From: Ichthyophis bannanicus
Taxonomy: Eukaryota > Chordata > Amphibia > Gymnophiona > Ichthyophiidae
Direction of reading: 5' to 3'
DNA length: 64,000 nt
NCBI GenBank assembly: GCA_033557465.1
Contig: CM066045.1
Span: forward strand, 130,283,596-130,347,595
The notes under the pieces were generated by a model. That model searched no databases. It worked only from the letters and a program-made list of their open reading frames with translations, and was not told the DNA's origin. The first letter of the stretch is position 1, and each line of letters opens with the position of its first letter. A program made the position numbers and the translations under genes. Shown here in pieces: positions 41,708 through 52,636 of this stretch.

Positions 41708-42480
41708 AGAACGTGGATGTAGTACTCCTTATTGATGGTTTGGCCTTTTGGAGCATACTCATAATGAACAATACCCTGGTAATTAAAGAAAACTGTGAGC
41801 ATGACCTTGTCGTTGCTCCTCACCTGATGGGCTCTCCTGGGTCTGGGAGAGTTTGGAGTCTTCCATTGTGAGGACTGAGCCTTAGTTTCCAGGTCATAAC
41901 TATAAACCCATGATTCATCACCAGTAATAATCTTTTTGATGAAATCGGAGTCATTTTCAATTCATTCCATCAACTCCCTGGCTGCAGTCAGTCGATCTTC
42001 TTTTTGGTCAGAGGACAGGCGTTTCAGCACAAATTTTGCAGAAATCCATCTCATCCCCAAATCAACAATAAGAATGGACTGTACTGACCCAAAACTGATC
42101 CCCATGTCCTCAGCAAGCTCCCTGATAGTCAATTGACAATTTGAGTGTATTGCGACATGCACTGCTTTCAACTGTGTCTTCATTCCTGCTCGTGGTTGGC
42201 CTTCCAGAAAGTTCATCACTGTCAACACTTTGGCGGCCCTCTTGGAAACGTTTGTACCAGTCATAAACTCGAGCACGACTCATGCGTCCATCGGCATACA
42301 CTTGCTGTAACTTGCCATAAGTCTCTTTGCATGAATCTTCAAAGTTTCTGGCAGAATTTAATGCAAATTCGCTGTTCAGTTTTTTCACTTATCATAAATC
42401 TGACAAACTGCTTTTACACGATACCAAATATCACGTGATTTTAAAAAAGTACAGATGTGCTGCAGCCACGCTACACTCCT
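41708..42480 (-). pseudogene. Mariner element, 5' half with transposase N-terminal part
   Basis: Minus-strand mariner remnant. From about 42400 downward it reads SEKTEQRICIKFC, then ETYGKLQQVYADGRMSRARV, YDWYKRFQEGRQSVD and the helix-turn-helix LTIRELAEDMGISFGSVQ, then LGMRWISAKFV. Further down comes TGDESWVYSYD, the first catalytic aspartate, and SNDKVMLTVFFNYQGIVHYE. Frameshifts divide the gene. The provirus lies just before the remaining catalytic blocks, which are at 31138-31581. I find no matching terminal inverted repeat at the right end, so that end is lost or decayed. Confidence 0.9.
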
Positions 42481-42534
42481 GCACATGCAGATCACATAAC
42501 TAGGTCACTGCATGCTTAATAGCATCGTGGTGTG

Positions 42535-42732
42535 CAATGCAATGCAATGTAATGTGTGCCTTCTAATCAATGCAGCTCCTAGCGACCCAGCAGATCCTGG
42601 GTTTTCTTGGCAGTGTGACTGGAAATAGATTGCCAGGCCTTTCTTCCGAAGCAATGGAGGGTCACAAGGAGTGCTGGTCTCTTGTTTACCAAGGCAGTGC
42701 TCTAACCATTAGGCTACTCCTTCATTCCTCAA
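42535..42732 (-). mobile_element. tRNA-derived SINE (copy 3)
   Basis: Antisense. It begins with caatgtaatgtgtgcctt, continues with gggttttcttggcagtgtga and tgccaggcctttcttc and ends with the tRNA-like head (gctctaaccattaggctact, the A-box side). The B-box region is partly deleted. Confidence 0.75.
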
Positions 42733-42801
42733 AAAAACTGGTGTGGTTGCTGCATTAGTTCACATAAATGCACAGAAACAAAGATTAACGCATATATATA
42801 T

Positions 42802-42809
42802 ATAAGATG
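42802..42809. repeat. Left 8-bp target duplication of hAT element 1
   Basis: ATAAGATG, repeated exactly at 44951-44958. An 8-bp duplication is diagnostic of hAT-superfamily insertion. Confidence 0.93.
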
Positions 42810-42884
42810 CAGGGCCGGCCCGTCCATTGAGCGCGTTTCAGTGGGCCCAGCGCAAAGAACATTTTGCATAAGTAAATTTAAAAA

Positions 42885-43280
42885 AAAAAAGCTGGCTGCT
42901 GCCGCCGCGGTAGCGGCAGGATGTAGTGTCCGCGGGCCCCCCGCCCCCTGCCTGGCAGAGTCCTCCCTCCCTGCCCGGCAGAGCTCTCCTACCCCTCGCG
43001 CTGGCTTTCAGAGACGCGAAGGGAGAATTTCCCTTTCGCGGCTCTGTTAAGCCTGCCAGGGCCTGGGGCTGATGGGAAACAGGAAATGCCTGTTTCCCAT
43101 CAGCCCCAGCGGGCTTAACAGAGCCGAGAGGGAGAAACTCTTCCTTCGCGGACGGCTCTGAAAGCCAGCACAAGAGGGAACGGATGCAGGGAGGGAGGAC
43201 TCTGCCAGGCAGGGGGGCCCCGCGGACACTCGATCCTGCCGCTGCCACAGCAGCAGTGGCGGCAGCAGGCAACTATTTTT
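42885..43280. repeat. Large palindrome in hAT element 1
   Basis: Arms of about 190 bp. The central 21 bp of each arm is perfect (43063-43083 and 43089-43109) with a 5-nt loop. Outer parts match with small gaps, for example gctctgttaagcc against gggcttaacagagc, and gctgctgccgccgc against gtggcggcagcagg at the outer ends. The palindrome could extrude as a cruciform or, if transcribed, form a long hairpin. Confidence 0.88.
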
Positions 43281-43294
43281 TTTGTTTAATTTTG

Positions 43295-43940
43295 CTGATG
43301 GGGGGGAAGGGGGTTAGGACTGGCTATGGACTGATGGGGGGATTAGGACTGGTAATGGGCTATGGAGGGGCTAAAACTGAAAATGGAGTGATGGGGGTTA
43401 GGACTGGTAATGGGCTGGGGGAGCTAAAACTGAAAATGGAGTGAATGGGGGGTTAGGACTGGTAATGGGCTATGGGGGGGCTAACACTGACAATGGGCTG
43501 ATGGGGTTAGGACTGGAAGTGGGCTGATAGGGGTTTAGGACTGGTAATGGTCTATGGGGGGGCTAAGACTAAAAATGGGGTGATAGGGGGGTTAGGACTG
43601 GAAGTGGGCTGTTGGGGGGGTTGCTAGGACTAGGGCTGAGTGGAAGGGGAGGCTTGAACTGCAAATAGCTGATGGGGACGGGGGCTTGGAATGGAAATGG
43701 GCTGAGTGGAGGGGAGCTAGGATTTGACATGGGCTGATGGTGGTGCTAGGAAAGGACTAGAAATGGGCTGATGGGGGGCTGGGATTGGAAATGAGCTGAT
43801 GGAGGGACTCGGATAGGACTGGAAATGGATAGGGGAGCTAGGACTGGAAATGGGCTGATGGGGAGCTAGGACTGGAAATGGGCTGATGCAGGGCCTAGAA
43901 GGGAGCGGATGCTGGGTGGGGCTGGAACTAGAAGGGAGCT
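43295..43940 (+). repeat. G-rich minisatellite in hAT element 1
   Basis: Irregular tandem units of about 28-45 bp built on ggttaggactggtaatgggc and tgatggggg. Units vary in order and spacing. Dense runs of three or more G suggest G-quadruplex potential on the plus strand. No protein is coded. Confidence 0.88.
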
Positions 43941-44589
43941 GATGTTGGGGGAGGATTAGAATGAGATGGGGCTGGGAGAGTGAAATGGAGAGGGGAAAAA
44001 TATTTTGTGTGGGAGGGAAGAAAAATCTACAATTGGCCGGGTACTGGGAGAGTAAGTGGGGATTGAGGATGGAGGGGTAAAATTTGAGTGGATGAAATAG
44101 GAATGAGGAAAGAGAAAAAGGAGAAAGATTAATATGTTAAAGCAGTTGTAGAGAGAGAATGGAAAAAACTAGAAGAGAGAAGAAAGGACAAATGGACAGC
44201 AGACGATGGAGAGTTAGCAGAAGACACGAAGAAACCAGAAGAAAGTGGCTGGAGCAATTGCAACTGAAAAAAAATGCACAAAAGGTAGAAAGATCTCTCT
44301 TTATTTTGAATTTATTAACTGGAATATGTCAGCTCTGGGAAATGTGCATCATTAACGTCTGCGCTTTGTTTAGTACAAGAGTAAATTAATTTATAGTTTT
44401 ATTTCTACAGTGTTGTTGTACATTCCAAGTATGGCCTTTGGGGTTCCCAGTTTAATTATTGTCTTCCTGTTTCTAAATTGTGATTCCTTTTTTGGTGATG
44501 TTCTATGTTCTGCATGTGTAACTGAGCTGAGGTATTCTGTTTATGTAATTCCTATTTGACAGTGTCACTTGTTCTCTTTCCCCAGTAGG

Positions 44590-44826
44590 TCATGTATTGT
44601 TATTCTCTGAAATGTATTGTTTTAATATTTGCAGTGTTGCCTTTTGATAGGTAGGCTCTGGTGCTTTGAGAGTCCTGGTAGTGCTGTTACGATACGGCGG
44701 GTTTGCTATGGGTTCTAAATGGGCAGTGTTTGTAATAGTTCCTAATGTGCCTGGTGATTTGCATTGGATTATAGTAATGTAGAAATCTTTTAGTCTTTCT
44801 TTATCCATACACTCATTAAGTGGCAT
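44590..44826 (-). other. 78-codon open frame shared by both hAT elements
   Basis: Starts MPLNECMDKERLK and ends QYISENNNT. The homologous frame at 57507-57743 has the same length, the same start and stop and about 11 amino-acid differences. I recognise no family. Most differences change the amino acid, which argues against purifying selection, so it is listed as a shared frame and not as a gene. Confidence 0.4.
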
Positions 44827-44950
44827 GTTTGCTAAAGGTTAGTGTATGGTAACATTATGCAAATGTTTATGCAAATGAGGTCACTTATGCAAATGAGGCC
44901 CTGCACCGAGTCTCCGCACATGGCCCCACACCCCCCTTGGGCCGCCCCTG

Positions 44951-44958
44951 ATAAGATG
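44951..44958. repeat. Right 8-bp target duplication of hAT element 1
   Basis: ATAAGATG, identical to 42802-42809. Confidence 0.93.
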
Positions 44959-46927
44959 CTACCTTTTTTTATTGGACTAGCTCAGAGGTTCCCAACCTTT
45001 TGGTTGTGTGGAACCCTTATTAACCTCCGTATACTTGAGGGACTCCCCAGTTCATCCCCACAACTCTTCCTGGACCCCCCTCCCCTCAACACCAAGCCTG
45101 TCCCCTACTAGCTCTCTTTATCTACCTTCCAGTCTCTCCCATTGTCTACTCCCTCCAACCAGTTCTCACCAGTCTTAGTCATTTTTCTCTCCCTACCCCA
45201 GCCTGCACCCTCTCGTCTCTGTCTCTTTTCCCAGCCTGTGCTCACCAGCCTATTTTTTATCTTGTTTCTGTAGCTTTTGGATCTCAGTGGTCCATAGATT
45301 AGGAATCACTGGACGAAGTCAGTATTTCTTGACTTATTTTTGAGTGTTGACACGCCTCTCCTTAAGTCCCAAAAGAACAACCCAATACAATGTTTCCCTG
45401 CTGAAAAATTTTGATTTGGGCTCCTTAAAGATTTATTTGGTCTATTTTTGTACTTTATGCTCTACCGCAATTGACGTCCCCCCTCCAGCTGTATCTGGTA
45501 TCGGTCCACTCACACTGGATAGTACCTAATCTCAGGTGAAAAGGGGGTGCCTTCAGTGGCCACCATCTGCTTATCTCATCCTCTTCTTGAGGGAATCAAC
45601 CTTTCCTCAGTTTTTCTTGCATGGTAAGGTTGGCAGTCAGATTTCATTGTTAATTTGTGTTTCTAACTGATATAAACCATATGCTGCTTTCCTTGTACCT
45701 ACTGTACTTTTCATATACTGTATTCTGTGTGTTATTAGCCAGCTCACAGTAATGTTAATCCTTCTCTTCCTGCCTGTGCTTTCCTCTGCCTCTTTCTCTT
45801 TTGCTCCTCAAGTGATGAAGTAGCAGTAAGGCAATCCTGCATGCTTTCCTCCATTCCTTCTTCTCTTCCCCTTCCCTTAGTTTCTTCTTTGCATTTGTTT
45901 CCCTGGAATTATTTTGATGTTTCCCATACAGTGACGTGCACAGAATAATTTTCAGAGCCATTGTCACATTGCTTTACCTGGAGAAATGCAACTTTTACAA
46001 AAGTGCCCCCACCCATTATGGGGGTCATTCCAGAATACGAATAAGAGGTTTGTATGTGTGGCAGGGATGTTTATGTACCGAAAATGCCCCAGATCGTATT
46101 CCAAAACGCTGCCTACATGCACATCCATGGTGCTAGCAGAGGGATCTCAGAACGTGGGTGGGAGAGGGCAGAACTGGGGCATGGTCAGCCATGGTTATGT
46201 AAAAAGCATATTCAGGAAAGGCCTGTGTACGTATTAAGTGATTCCTGGAAATGTCCATGTTATTCCTGCTGAAAAGTGGTGTAAGGCTAGGACTTAGAAA
46301 ATATTCTGCTGTGCTCTGCAATGTGTCCCATATAGAAGAATAGTTGTGACAGATATGTTTTGAACTGGTGTGACTGCAGCCAGGAAAAAAACAAGATGCA
46401 GTTTTAAGGTACAAAGAGCAACGGTGAGGAAATGTTGAAGGTCTAGACACATTAATAAACACCCTTACAGAAATATTAAGAAGAGCAATAGTGTTTATTC
46501 AGGCTATGCACTAAGGTGCTGTTTGTGCTAAAGGAGTCAATCCAGGGGACCCTAACAATTCCCATATTCAGAAAAATGGGATTGCTGATGCAGGGATAGT
46601 ATGGGCATGAACAGGGAAAGGATTCCTTTTTGGGTGAGAAACGTAGATCATATTTGTAGTCCTTGTACCCCATGCGATTATGTTGTGTCATAGCTGTTAT
46701 GTAAAGGCTCAGAGCATCTTTGTGGCAGAATCATGTTTTTGTGACTGAAAGTGAGAGAGTTTGTGTGTGTGTGTGGTTTGAGGAGTACATGGGGGGATCT
46801 GATGTACTCTTCTGCAATTCAGGGGTGACATGAAAGCCAGGTCAGTACCTGGGCCGTATGGATGACCACAGCATCACCAGGTGCCAGTGTGATTAGGCAG
46901 TCAAACTCAGAGAGGGTTCATGATAGC
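44959..46927. other. Unassigned sequence
   Basis: No gene or clear repeat. Includes a pyrimidine-rich region (about 45040-45260) and a short (GT)n run near 46763-46776. Confidence 0.35.
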
Positions 46928-47136
46928 TACATGTCAAAACATATCCCCATCAATAACAAGGGACCCTCAGAATAAGTGCACTTAACAGTGCAAACAGCAC
47001 TAATGCATGCCCATAATGCACATTTTGTGGGACCAATGGTGTTGCTTTTGAGCATGTATTAGTGCTGTTTGCACTGCTGAATGCCTGTTTTCTGAGGGTC
47101 CCTATTATCGACAGGAATATGTTTTGACATTGAGCC
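46928..47136. mobile_element. Palindromic MITE-like element
   Basis: Imperfect inverted repeat with arms of about 80 bp (46928-47010 and 47051-47136). Left phrases catgtcaaaacatatcc, then agggaccctcaga and gcaaacagcactaatgcatg have reverse complements on the right (catgtattagtgctgtttgc, then ctgagggtccct and atatgttttgacat). The loop is about 40 nt. No coding capacity. Confidence 0.8.
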
Positions 47137-47571
47137 ATAGGGAGCCTAAGCTGATTCCTTCTGGATTATTTTTCGTAGGTTACTCTACTTAGATCAGATA
47201 TTGTTGTCAGTGTGATAGGGCAGCCATACATCCACTGTGCCAGGCACTGGGAGACATGACTGATATAATGCCAACATTACCTGGATTGTCCCATGCAGCC
47301 TACATCCCTACCCAGGCCAGGATCAATATGAGCTGTGAGAATGGTGAAATATCTGAAGTCTAGCTACTTGATGTGATGGCACAGGTATCTCCCTTCCCAT
47401 GCCCACACAGCCCTGACCAGGGGAGCAGTGCCAAAAAGCTGCCTGTGGGAAGTTAGACAGGGTTGCTCCACAGGTAGCGGATGTATACAGACCGACATAC
47501 ACCACGATGGGACAGGTGTAACTGCTGCGTAAAATGCCACTACCCAGATAGGTGGGCCTCAGATGCAACTG
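47137..47571. other. Unassigned sequence
   Basis: No recognised feature. Confidence 0.35.
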
Positions 47572-47945
47572 CAACAACTACTACTGATCATTTGTATAGC
47601 GCTACAAGGCATACGCAGCACTGCACAGACACAAGTAACAGATGGTCCCTGCTCAGCAGAGCTTACATTCTAGTTGGGACAGACAACATAGCAGCTGTGA
47701 ACCAGATACACCCATAGGGAATGGTACAGAAACACAAAGGAGCTTCGGCAGATCTGATCCAACAGCAGCACCGATGAGGCAAACCCTCAGCCTGGATTTG
47801 AGAGGGGTCAGGGACGAAGCCTGAGTACAGACTCAGGTAGTTTGTTCCAGGCATACGGAGCATAAGGTAAGGGGAGAGCGGAGTTCACTGGGAGGGGTAA
47901 GAAGGGAATGGTAGTGCAGAGCAGCAGAATGAGTGCACTTATTGG
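47572..47945 (-). pseudogene. L2-clade LINE 3' end (antisense)
   Basis: Starts with the actactactgatcatttgta and tagcgctacaaggcatacgc tail. On the minus strand at about 47835-47870 it reads YAWNKLPESVLRL, the L2-clade ORF2 C-terminal WN-LP motif. The RT domain is absent (5' truncation). Confidence 0.7.
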
Positions 47946-48985
47946 CCAGAGGCACGGAAAGGGCATACATTTGTTGTTCAGCAATATTATGCATCCTTTC
48001 GGGACCTGCAAGGTTAGTTTGGGGTTTTGTGGACTTGGTGAGGGTCCATCACAGCAGTTTAACGTGTGTTTGTAGAGATGACCAGGGCAGGAATCACTGG
48101 GGCCAGTTCCTAATACCTCATCCATTTGATGCAAAATATGCCCTGACATACATGTTCATATTTACATTCTTGTATACCATATTGGGGTGCACTGGGCTTA
48201 CCGAGCACTTTTCAGGGCATGAAGGGGGCTGGTATATGGTCTAGGTTGCAGCAGCAGTCATTTCTCATTGGTATTTATGTCTAGTGTGCATCAGCACACT
48301 ACTGAGTGTGATGGGTAGCTTAGGAGAAGCACTTTTTTCCCAAGGGGTGTGGTGTCCGTGGGTACATCGTGGGGACGGGTAGGATCTGAAACATGCAACG
48401 TTTCAGAATACGGTGGGTGTGGGGACATCCAAAACATTTACCCACGCATGAGGCAGTCTGTGTAGTGCTTGCACGTGCCCATCAAACACATCTATCTCCC
48501 TGATTCCGGCCCCACGAGCACGTCCAGACCTGTGGATGCGGAATTAGGTTTAAAGGGATCCCATGTTTATTTAGACATGTCCACAGGCTGGATGTGCACA
48601 TTATGGAATCAGGCTCTATGAGGGTAAAGGTGTGTGCATAAGCCTGCATACATATGGTTTGTACTTATGCATATTTTTGAAAAAAAAATCAAATGTATGC
48701 ACAAAAAAACTATTTGCAATAAGCAGGAAATATAAATATGTACTTCCAAGTGGAAGTATGCTCATGCTATTGCTTTGAAAATCCAGCAAAGTCATCGAAG
48801 TGGAAAGTATGTGTGTTTATTAATTCAGATGTAACTCCTCTCTAAATGGGCTGAGGATTAGCGCCAAAGGGTACAAGAGAGATGGAGGAGACAAAATGCC
48901 CCCAGGGTACTCAGTAGTTGACTAATAAAACTCCCTCCCCCCTAAAAAAACACCTTCCAAAAGTACTTCAATTATTTATTTGGTT
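47946..48985. other. Unassigned sequence
   Basis: No gene seen. Short repeated phrases such as gtgtggtgtccgtgggtaca and tggggacatcc near 48345-48430 are not resolved into an element. Confidence 0.35.
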
Positions 48986-49192
48986 CCATTATTTGGGCAT
49001 TATCCTGGACCTAAATTTGGTTTTCCTATCTCATTCTGTTCTATCATTTGGAATTTTTATTAAAAAATAAAGGTAGTCAGCAGCTTCACCCCTTACTGTC
49101 TGATAAGAATTTTCATACAGTTCTTCAAGCTCTGTTACCCTTTTTTGATTTTGATAATATTGTCTATCAGGGTTTAGCTGCCTGTAGGCTTA

Positions 49193-49416
49193 CAAAAATG
49201 CAATATGTGCCTTTGAGTCAGTCCTGACTCCTGGTGACCCAGAAGCTCCTAGGTTTTCTTGGAAGTGTGACAGGAAGTAGATTGCCAGGCCTTTCTTCTG
49301 AGGCAATGGTGGGTTAAGTGACTTGCCCAAGCCACAAGGAGTGCTAGGGGGACTTGAACCCTGGTTGCTTGGTTACCAGCCCAATGTTCTAACCACTAGG
49401 CTACTCCTCCACTCCA
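49193..49416 (-). mobile_element. tRNA-derived SINE (copy 4) with 13-bp target duplication
   Basis: Antisense copy with a complete tRNA-like head. The reverse complement shows ggctactcc at the A-box side and gggttcaagtcc, a good B box. It is flanked by exact copies of gcctgtaggctta (49180-49192 and 49417-49429), the mark of LINE-mediated insertion. Confidence 0.92.
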
Positions 49417-49925
49417 GCCTGTAGGCTTAACGTCCTGCAAAAGTACTGCCGCCATATTCTTCTTGAGGCAGCCAAGGTCAGTGTACCTAACCTTGGTCCT
49501 GAAGCAGCTTCATTGGCTTCCCATTGCAGTTCAGGTGAGATATAAAGTTCTGTTAATAGTGTTTAAATTATGTGCAACCTTACAGTTGGCAACCTCAGTT
49601 TGAAACTGCAATGATAGTGTAGTAATTTTCCTGTGTGTGCTTGTTCACAGGCTAGTTCTGTGCTTCTCTTTACACATGATTATAGAAATTGGGTATTTTA
49701 TGCCCCTGGATGTGGAATTCCCTGCCGGATGTGTTCCATACTGTTAGCAATTTGCAGGATTTTCAAAGGAAATTGAAAACATATTTGTTTGTCAAATGTT
49801 ATGAGGCAGAATAGAGGGTGGGATTATGTATTATCAAGAGTATAAACTGCTGTGATTGTGCTGAATGTAATTTTGTTTGTGTTGTCTCTTTGATATTGTA
49901 AATGTTTCCTGGTACCTGCTTTGAC

Positions 49926-50146
49926 AGGAGTGGAGGACTAGCCTAGTGGTTAAAACACTGGCTTGGTAACCAAGCAACCAGGGTTCAATGCCCACTAGCA
50001 CTCCTTGTGGCCTTGGGCAAGTCACTTAACCCTCCATTGCCTTGGAAGAAAGGCCTGGCAATCTACTTCCTGTCACACTTCCAAGAAAACCTAGGAGCTT
50101 CTGGGTCACCAGGAGTCAGGACTGATTCAAAGGCACACATTGCATT
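49926..50146 (+). mobile_element. tRNA-derived SINE (copy 5)
   Basis: Sense copy and the clearest head in the window: A-box-like tagcctagtggtta and B-box gggttcaatgccc, so RNA polymerase III transcription is plausible. The body has aaaggcctggcaatctactt and the tail ends tcaaaggcacacattgcatt. Flanks acctgctttgac (49914-49925) and acctgcttcgac (50147-50158) form a 12-bp duplication with one mismatch. Confidence 0.92.
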
Positions 50147-50299
50147 TACCTGCTTCGACCTTGAGTGATACAGCAGGCTAGCAATTGGTAAAATAAATAA
50201 AGGAATACTTTGTCCCGGCTCCCTGGACTGTTCTGTTTTGTTTTTCTAGATGTTTAAAATCAGAAGCAACAGGAATTTTTAACTTACAAATGTGGACAC

Positions 50300-50980
50300 T
50301 AAGTGAAGATCAAATCGAATTGCTTAACTGCACCTGAGAGGAAAGAACTTGGACGCAGTCCATTAATAATCTTAAAAATCAAGCTAAGTAATCTAAATTC
50401 AACTGCGGCTGCAATAGGGAGCCAATGTAAAGATTTTAACAACGAGGTGACTCTATCTGATCTGACTCCTCCGAACAATGATTTTGGCCGCTATATTCTT
50501 CAATAGTTGGAGTCTAGCCAAAGACTTCTTACAAAGCCTCAGATACATAATGTTGAAGTAATCCAGACAAACCAAATAACTGCCTGAACCATCTTCCGCT
50601 ATCATCCACAGCTAGGGAAAGTTGTATAGAATACCTTTTTCTACCTGGAGATCCATTGTAAAATGTGTAATAGTAAAACAACCCCAGTTTCAGACATAGA
50701 TCTGCCTTTTTCATCGAAAGAAGAGTGGTCTTTTCCAAGTTAAGTTTAAGACAATGGTTCTCCATCCACATCTCACTCTACTATAGTAAGTATTGACTAA
50801 TTCATACGTTTCTGTCACTGAAGGGATAAAGATCTGGATGTCATCAGTTTATATCAAATACGAGACTCCAAATCTTTAACTACCTCTCAAAAAAGCCCAT
50901 TAAACTAAACAGAACCTAGAATCCGTGGCCTGGAGAACTGCACATATTGTGATGAACTCCATCGATATCCCCAAAAGAAC
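50300..50980 (-). pseudogene. L2-clade LINE, reverse transcriptase C-terminal part (antisense)
   Basis: The minus-strand frame at 50529-50771 reads WMENHCLKLNLEKTTLLSM, the post-palm motif of L2-clade RT (W-x-N-x-LKLN-x-KT). Near 50400-50450 it reads LLKSLHWLPIAAAVEFRLL, the C-terminal signature. Frames are broken and the palm catalytic motif is not present. Confidence 0.72.
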
Positions 50981-51609
50981 ACCCAGCCCCAACAGTGCCT
51001 CCCATAGACCCCTCCCCTATACCTCCAACCCCCTCGTAGGCCTGCTAGGCCAACGTGCCTACATCCCTGGTGGTCTAGGGCTTCCAGGACAGGAGTGATC
51101 CGCAGTCACTGTATCCCCTCCAGCACCAGGTTCAAAACAATACTACTTGACCCTAGCAGTAGACTCACATTACTACCGCTAGGGCAGTGGTTCCTGTACT
51201 TGGGGTCGGGATCCCAAATGGGGTCACAGAAGCATGGCCACTTCCCCTTCTCTTTGAGCTTTCCCTGTTACCTATGCCACGTAGTGGCAATCCCCATTCA
51301 TCATGTAGCCTGTGAGCCAGTGAACATTCATAGGCTCTTGCCTCCTTCTGGGTAAGTTTCTGTTAGACTGGAAACCCATGTTGAGTACTGGGATCTGTAA
51401 GCACATTACACACTGACGCAAGGAACCCCTAGTGCTCAGCCGCTGCTACTGTTGCCGTGCTTTCTCCTTTAGATGAGTGGAGGAAAGCTGGACGCCTGCT
51501 ATTTTGATTTCATCATCATCTGGGCTCAGGTGGATTTTCAGTTATTAAAATGGGGTCATACGGGATAAAAGTTTGAAAAGCACTGCGCTAGAGATTAAGC
51601 TGCAGTAAA
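50981..51609. other. Unassigned sequence
   Basis: No gene. A segment at about 51180-51590 (ggcagtggttcctgtacttg through tttgaaaagcactgcgct) is inverted-looking at its ends and may be an old non-autonomous DNA element. Confidence 0.4.
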
Positions 51610-51980
51610 ATCTGAGGGGGGCATTTTCAAAATAGTTTAACTGGTTAGCAGACTTGCTAACCGGTTAAACCACAGTCACCAGGCTATTCAGCGACACAGC
51701 TGAATATCCCGGGCTACTGGATTTGAATGCCCCAAAGCCTAACTACTTAGTATCGGGGTGTTCCTGGGGTTAACTGGACATTGGCGATATTTAGCCGCTG
51801 CCCGGTTACCCTAACCAGCTAAAGTTAGGACAGCAATATGGCTATCCTAGTTTTAGCTGCTTTTGCATTATGGTCAGTGGCTAAATATTACTGGTGACCG
51901 GATTGCCAAATTGCACTACAGCCAACCCAGATATTCAGTGCCGGTGACCGGAAATGGCCGCAGCATGGAATATCCAATTT
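51610..51980. repeat. Dispersed non-autonomous element, fragment
   Basis: Contains tttaactggttagcagactt and gctaaccggttaaac as a local inverted repeat (about 51638-51669) and phrases shared with 20451-20650 and 59170-59480. Likely DNA-transposon-derived. Confidence 0.5.
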
Positions 51981-52636
51981 AACATTAAAGCAGTGATGAC
52001 CAGCCGCTTTCATTGGGTTGGCGGCTGTTGCTGCTGAAATTCAAGCCCCCCCCCCCCCCCAAATTGTTTTTACTGCAGCTTGGTAACTTCCCCCTCATAA
52101 AAAATATCACAGATACAATAATATGGTAGGACCACAAGAGGTCTCCATCATCCACACATGCTAGAATTAGGAGCCCTTTTACAAGGAAACAGTCACTGCT
52201 CAGGGATAGACATACAGGCCCATCCTCCATTACATCACTTTAAGCAAAGGAGGCATAGTCAAAGTGATCAACATGGTGTGCACACTTGTAAACCCAGTTA
52301 ATCCCGCTAAGCGGGAAATTCAGTAGTAGATAATTTGGTTTGTGCTGCTAAATATCCCTTCTAAAGCCAGTGAATGACCTGATGCTAACTGTTTAGTTTT
52401 GGGCCTTCAGGAGCAGAGCGGAGGTGATACCCATGGTTAGCAGGTCAGCGGTGATATTCAAGTGCTAACCTGAACCGGCTAAAGTTAGGCCAAGACGAAA
52501 GGATGTTATCACACCACCTGAGCTCTTTAAATGTGAGTATGCTGCTGTGCGGCTGTGGGCATATGACCAAAGGGGCAGGCAGTAGGACTGTTTGTTTCTG
52601 CCCCTCCAGCACCCGATGCTGGCTTCCTGTTGCAAA
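51981..52636. other. Unassigned sequence
   Basis: Contains a C homopolymer at about 52046-52059. The part at 52255-52500 (cgctaagcgggaaattcagt, then gctaacc phrases) resembles the preceding repeat family. No gene is seen. Confidence 0.35.

Larger units (their letters stand above)
42810..44950. mobile_element. Non-autonomous hAT element 1 (2141 bp) with palindrome and minisatellite cargo
   Basis: Ends CAGGGCCGGCCCG and GGGCCGCCCCTG, short hAT-type inverted termini, flanked by an exact 8-bp duplication. Inside, in order: a near-400-bp palindrome (about 42885-43280), a G-rich minisatellite (about 43295-43940), a less repetitive tail (43940-44850) and a terminal segment with three ATGCAAAT octamers. 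No transposase is present. The palindrome, repeats and tail are shared with the second element at 54994-58261. Confidence 0.9.
48986..50205 (+). pseudogene. L2-clade LINE 3' end holding two SINEs
   Basis: Sense-strand remnant. At about 49505-49565 the frame reads LKQLHWLPIAVQVRYKVLL, the L2-clade C-terminal signature, and near 49710 a WN-LPD-like motif. It is interrupted at 49193-49416 by an antisense SINE and at 49926-50146 by a sense SINE, and ends in ggtaaaataaataaag near 50190-50205. Confidence 0.72.

Noticed and set aside
44159..44389. Plus-strand 76-codon lysine- and arginine-rich frame in the hAT tail
   Set aside because: The homologous region of element 2 (about 57075-57290) differs by indels in A-rich stretches, so the frame is not conserved.
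49926..50000. A functional tRNA gene
   Set aside because: A- and B-box sequences are present, but the acceptor stem and cloverleaf do not close and the sequence continues into a SINE body with a target duplication.
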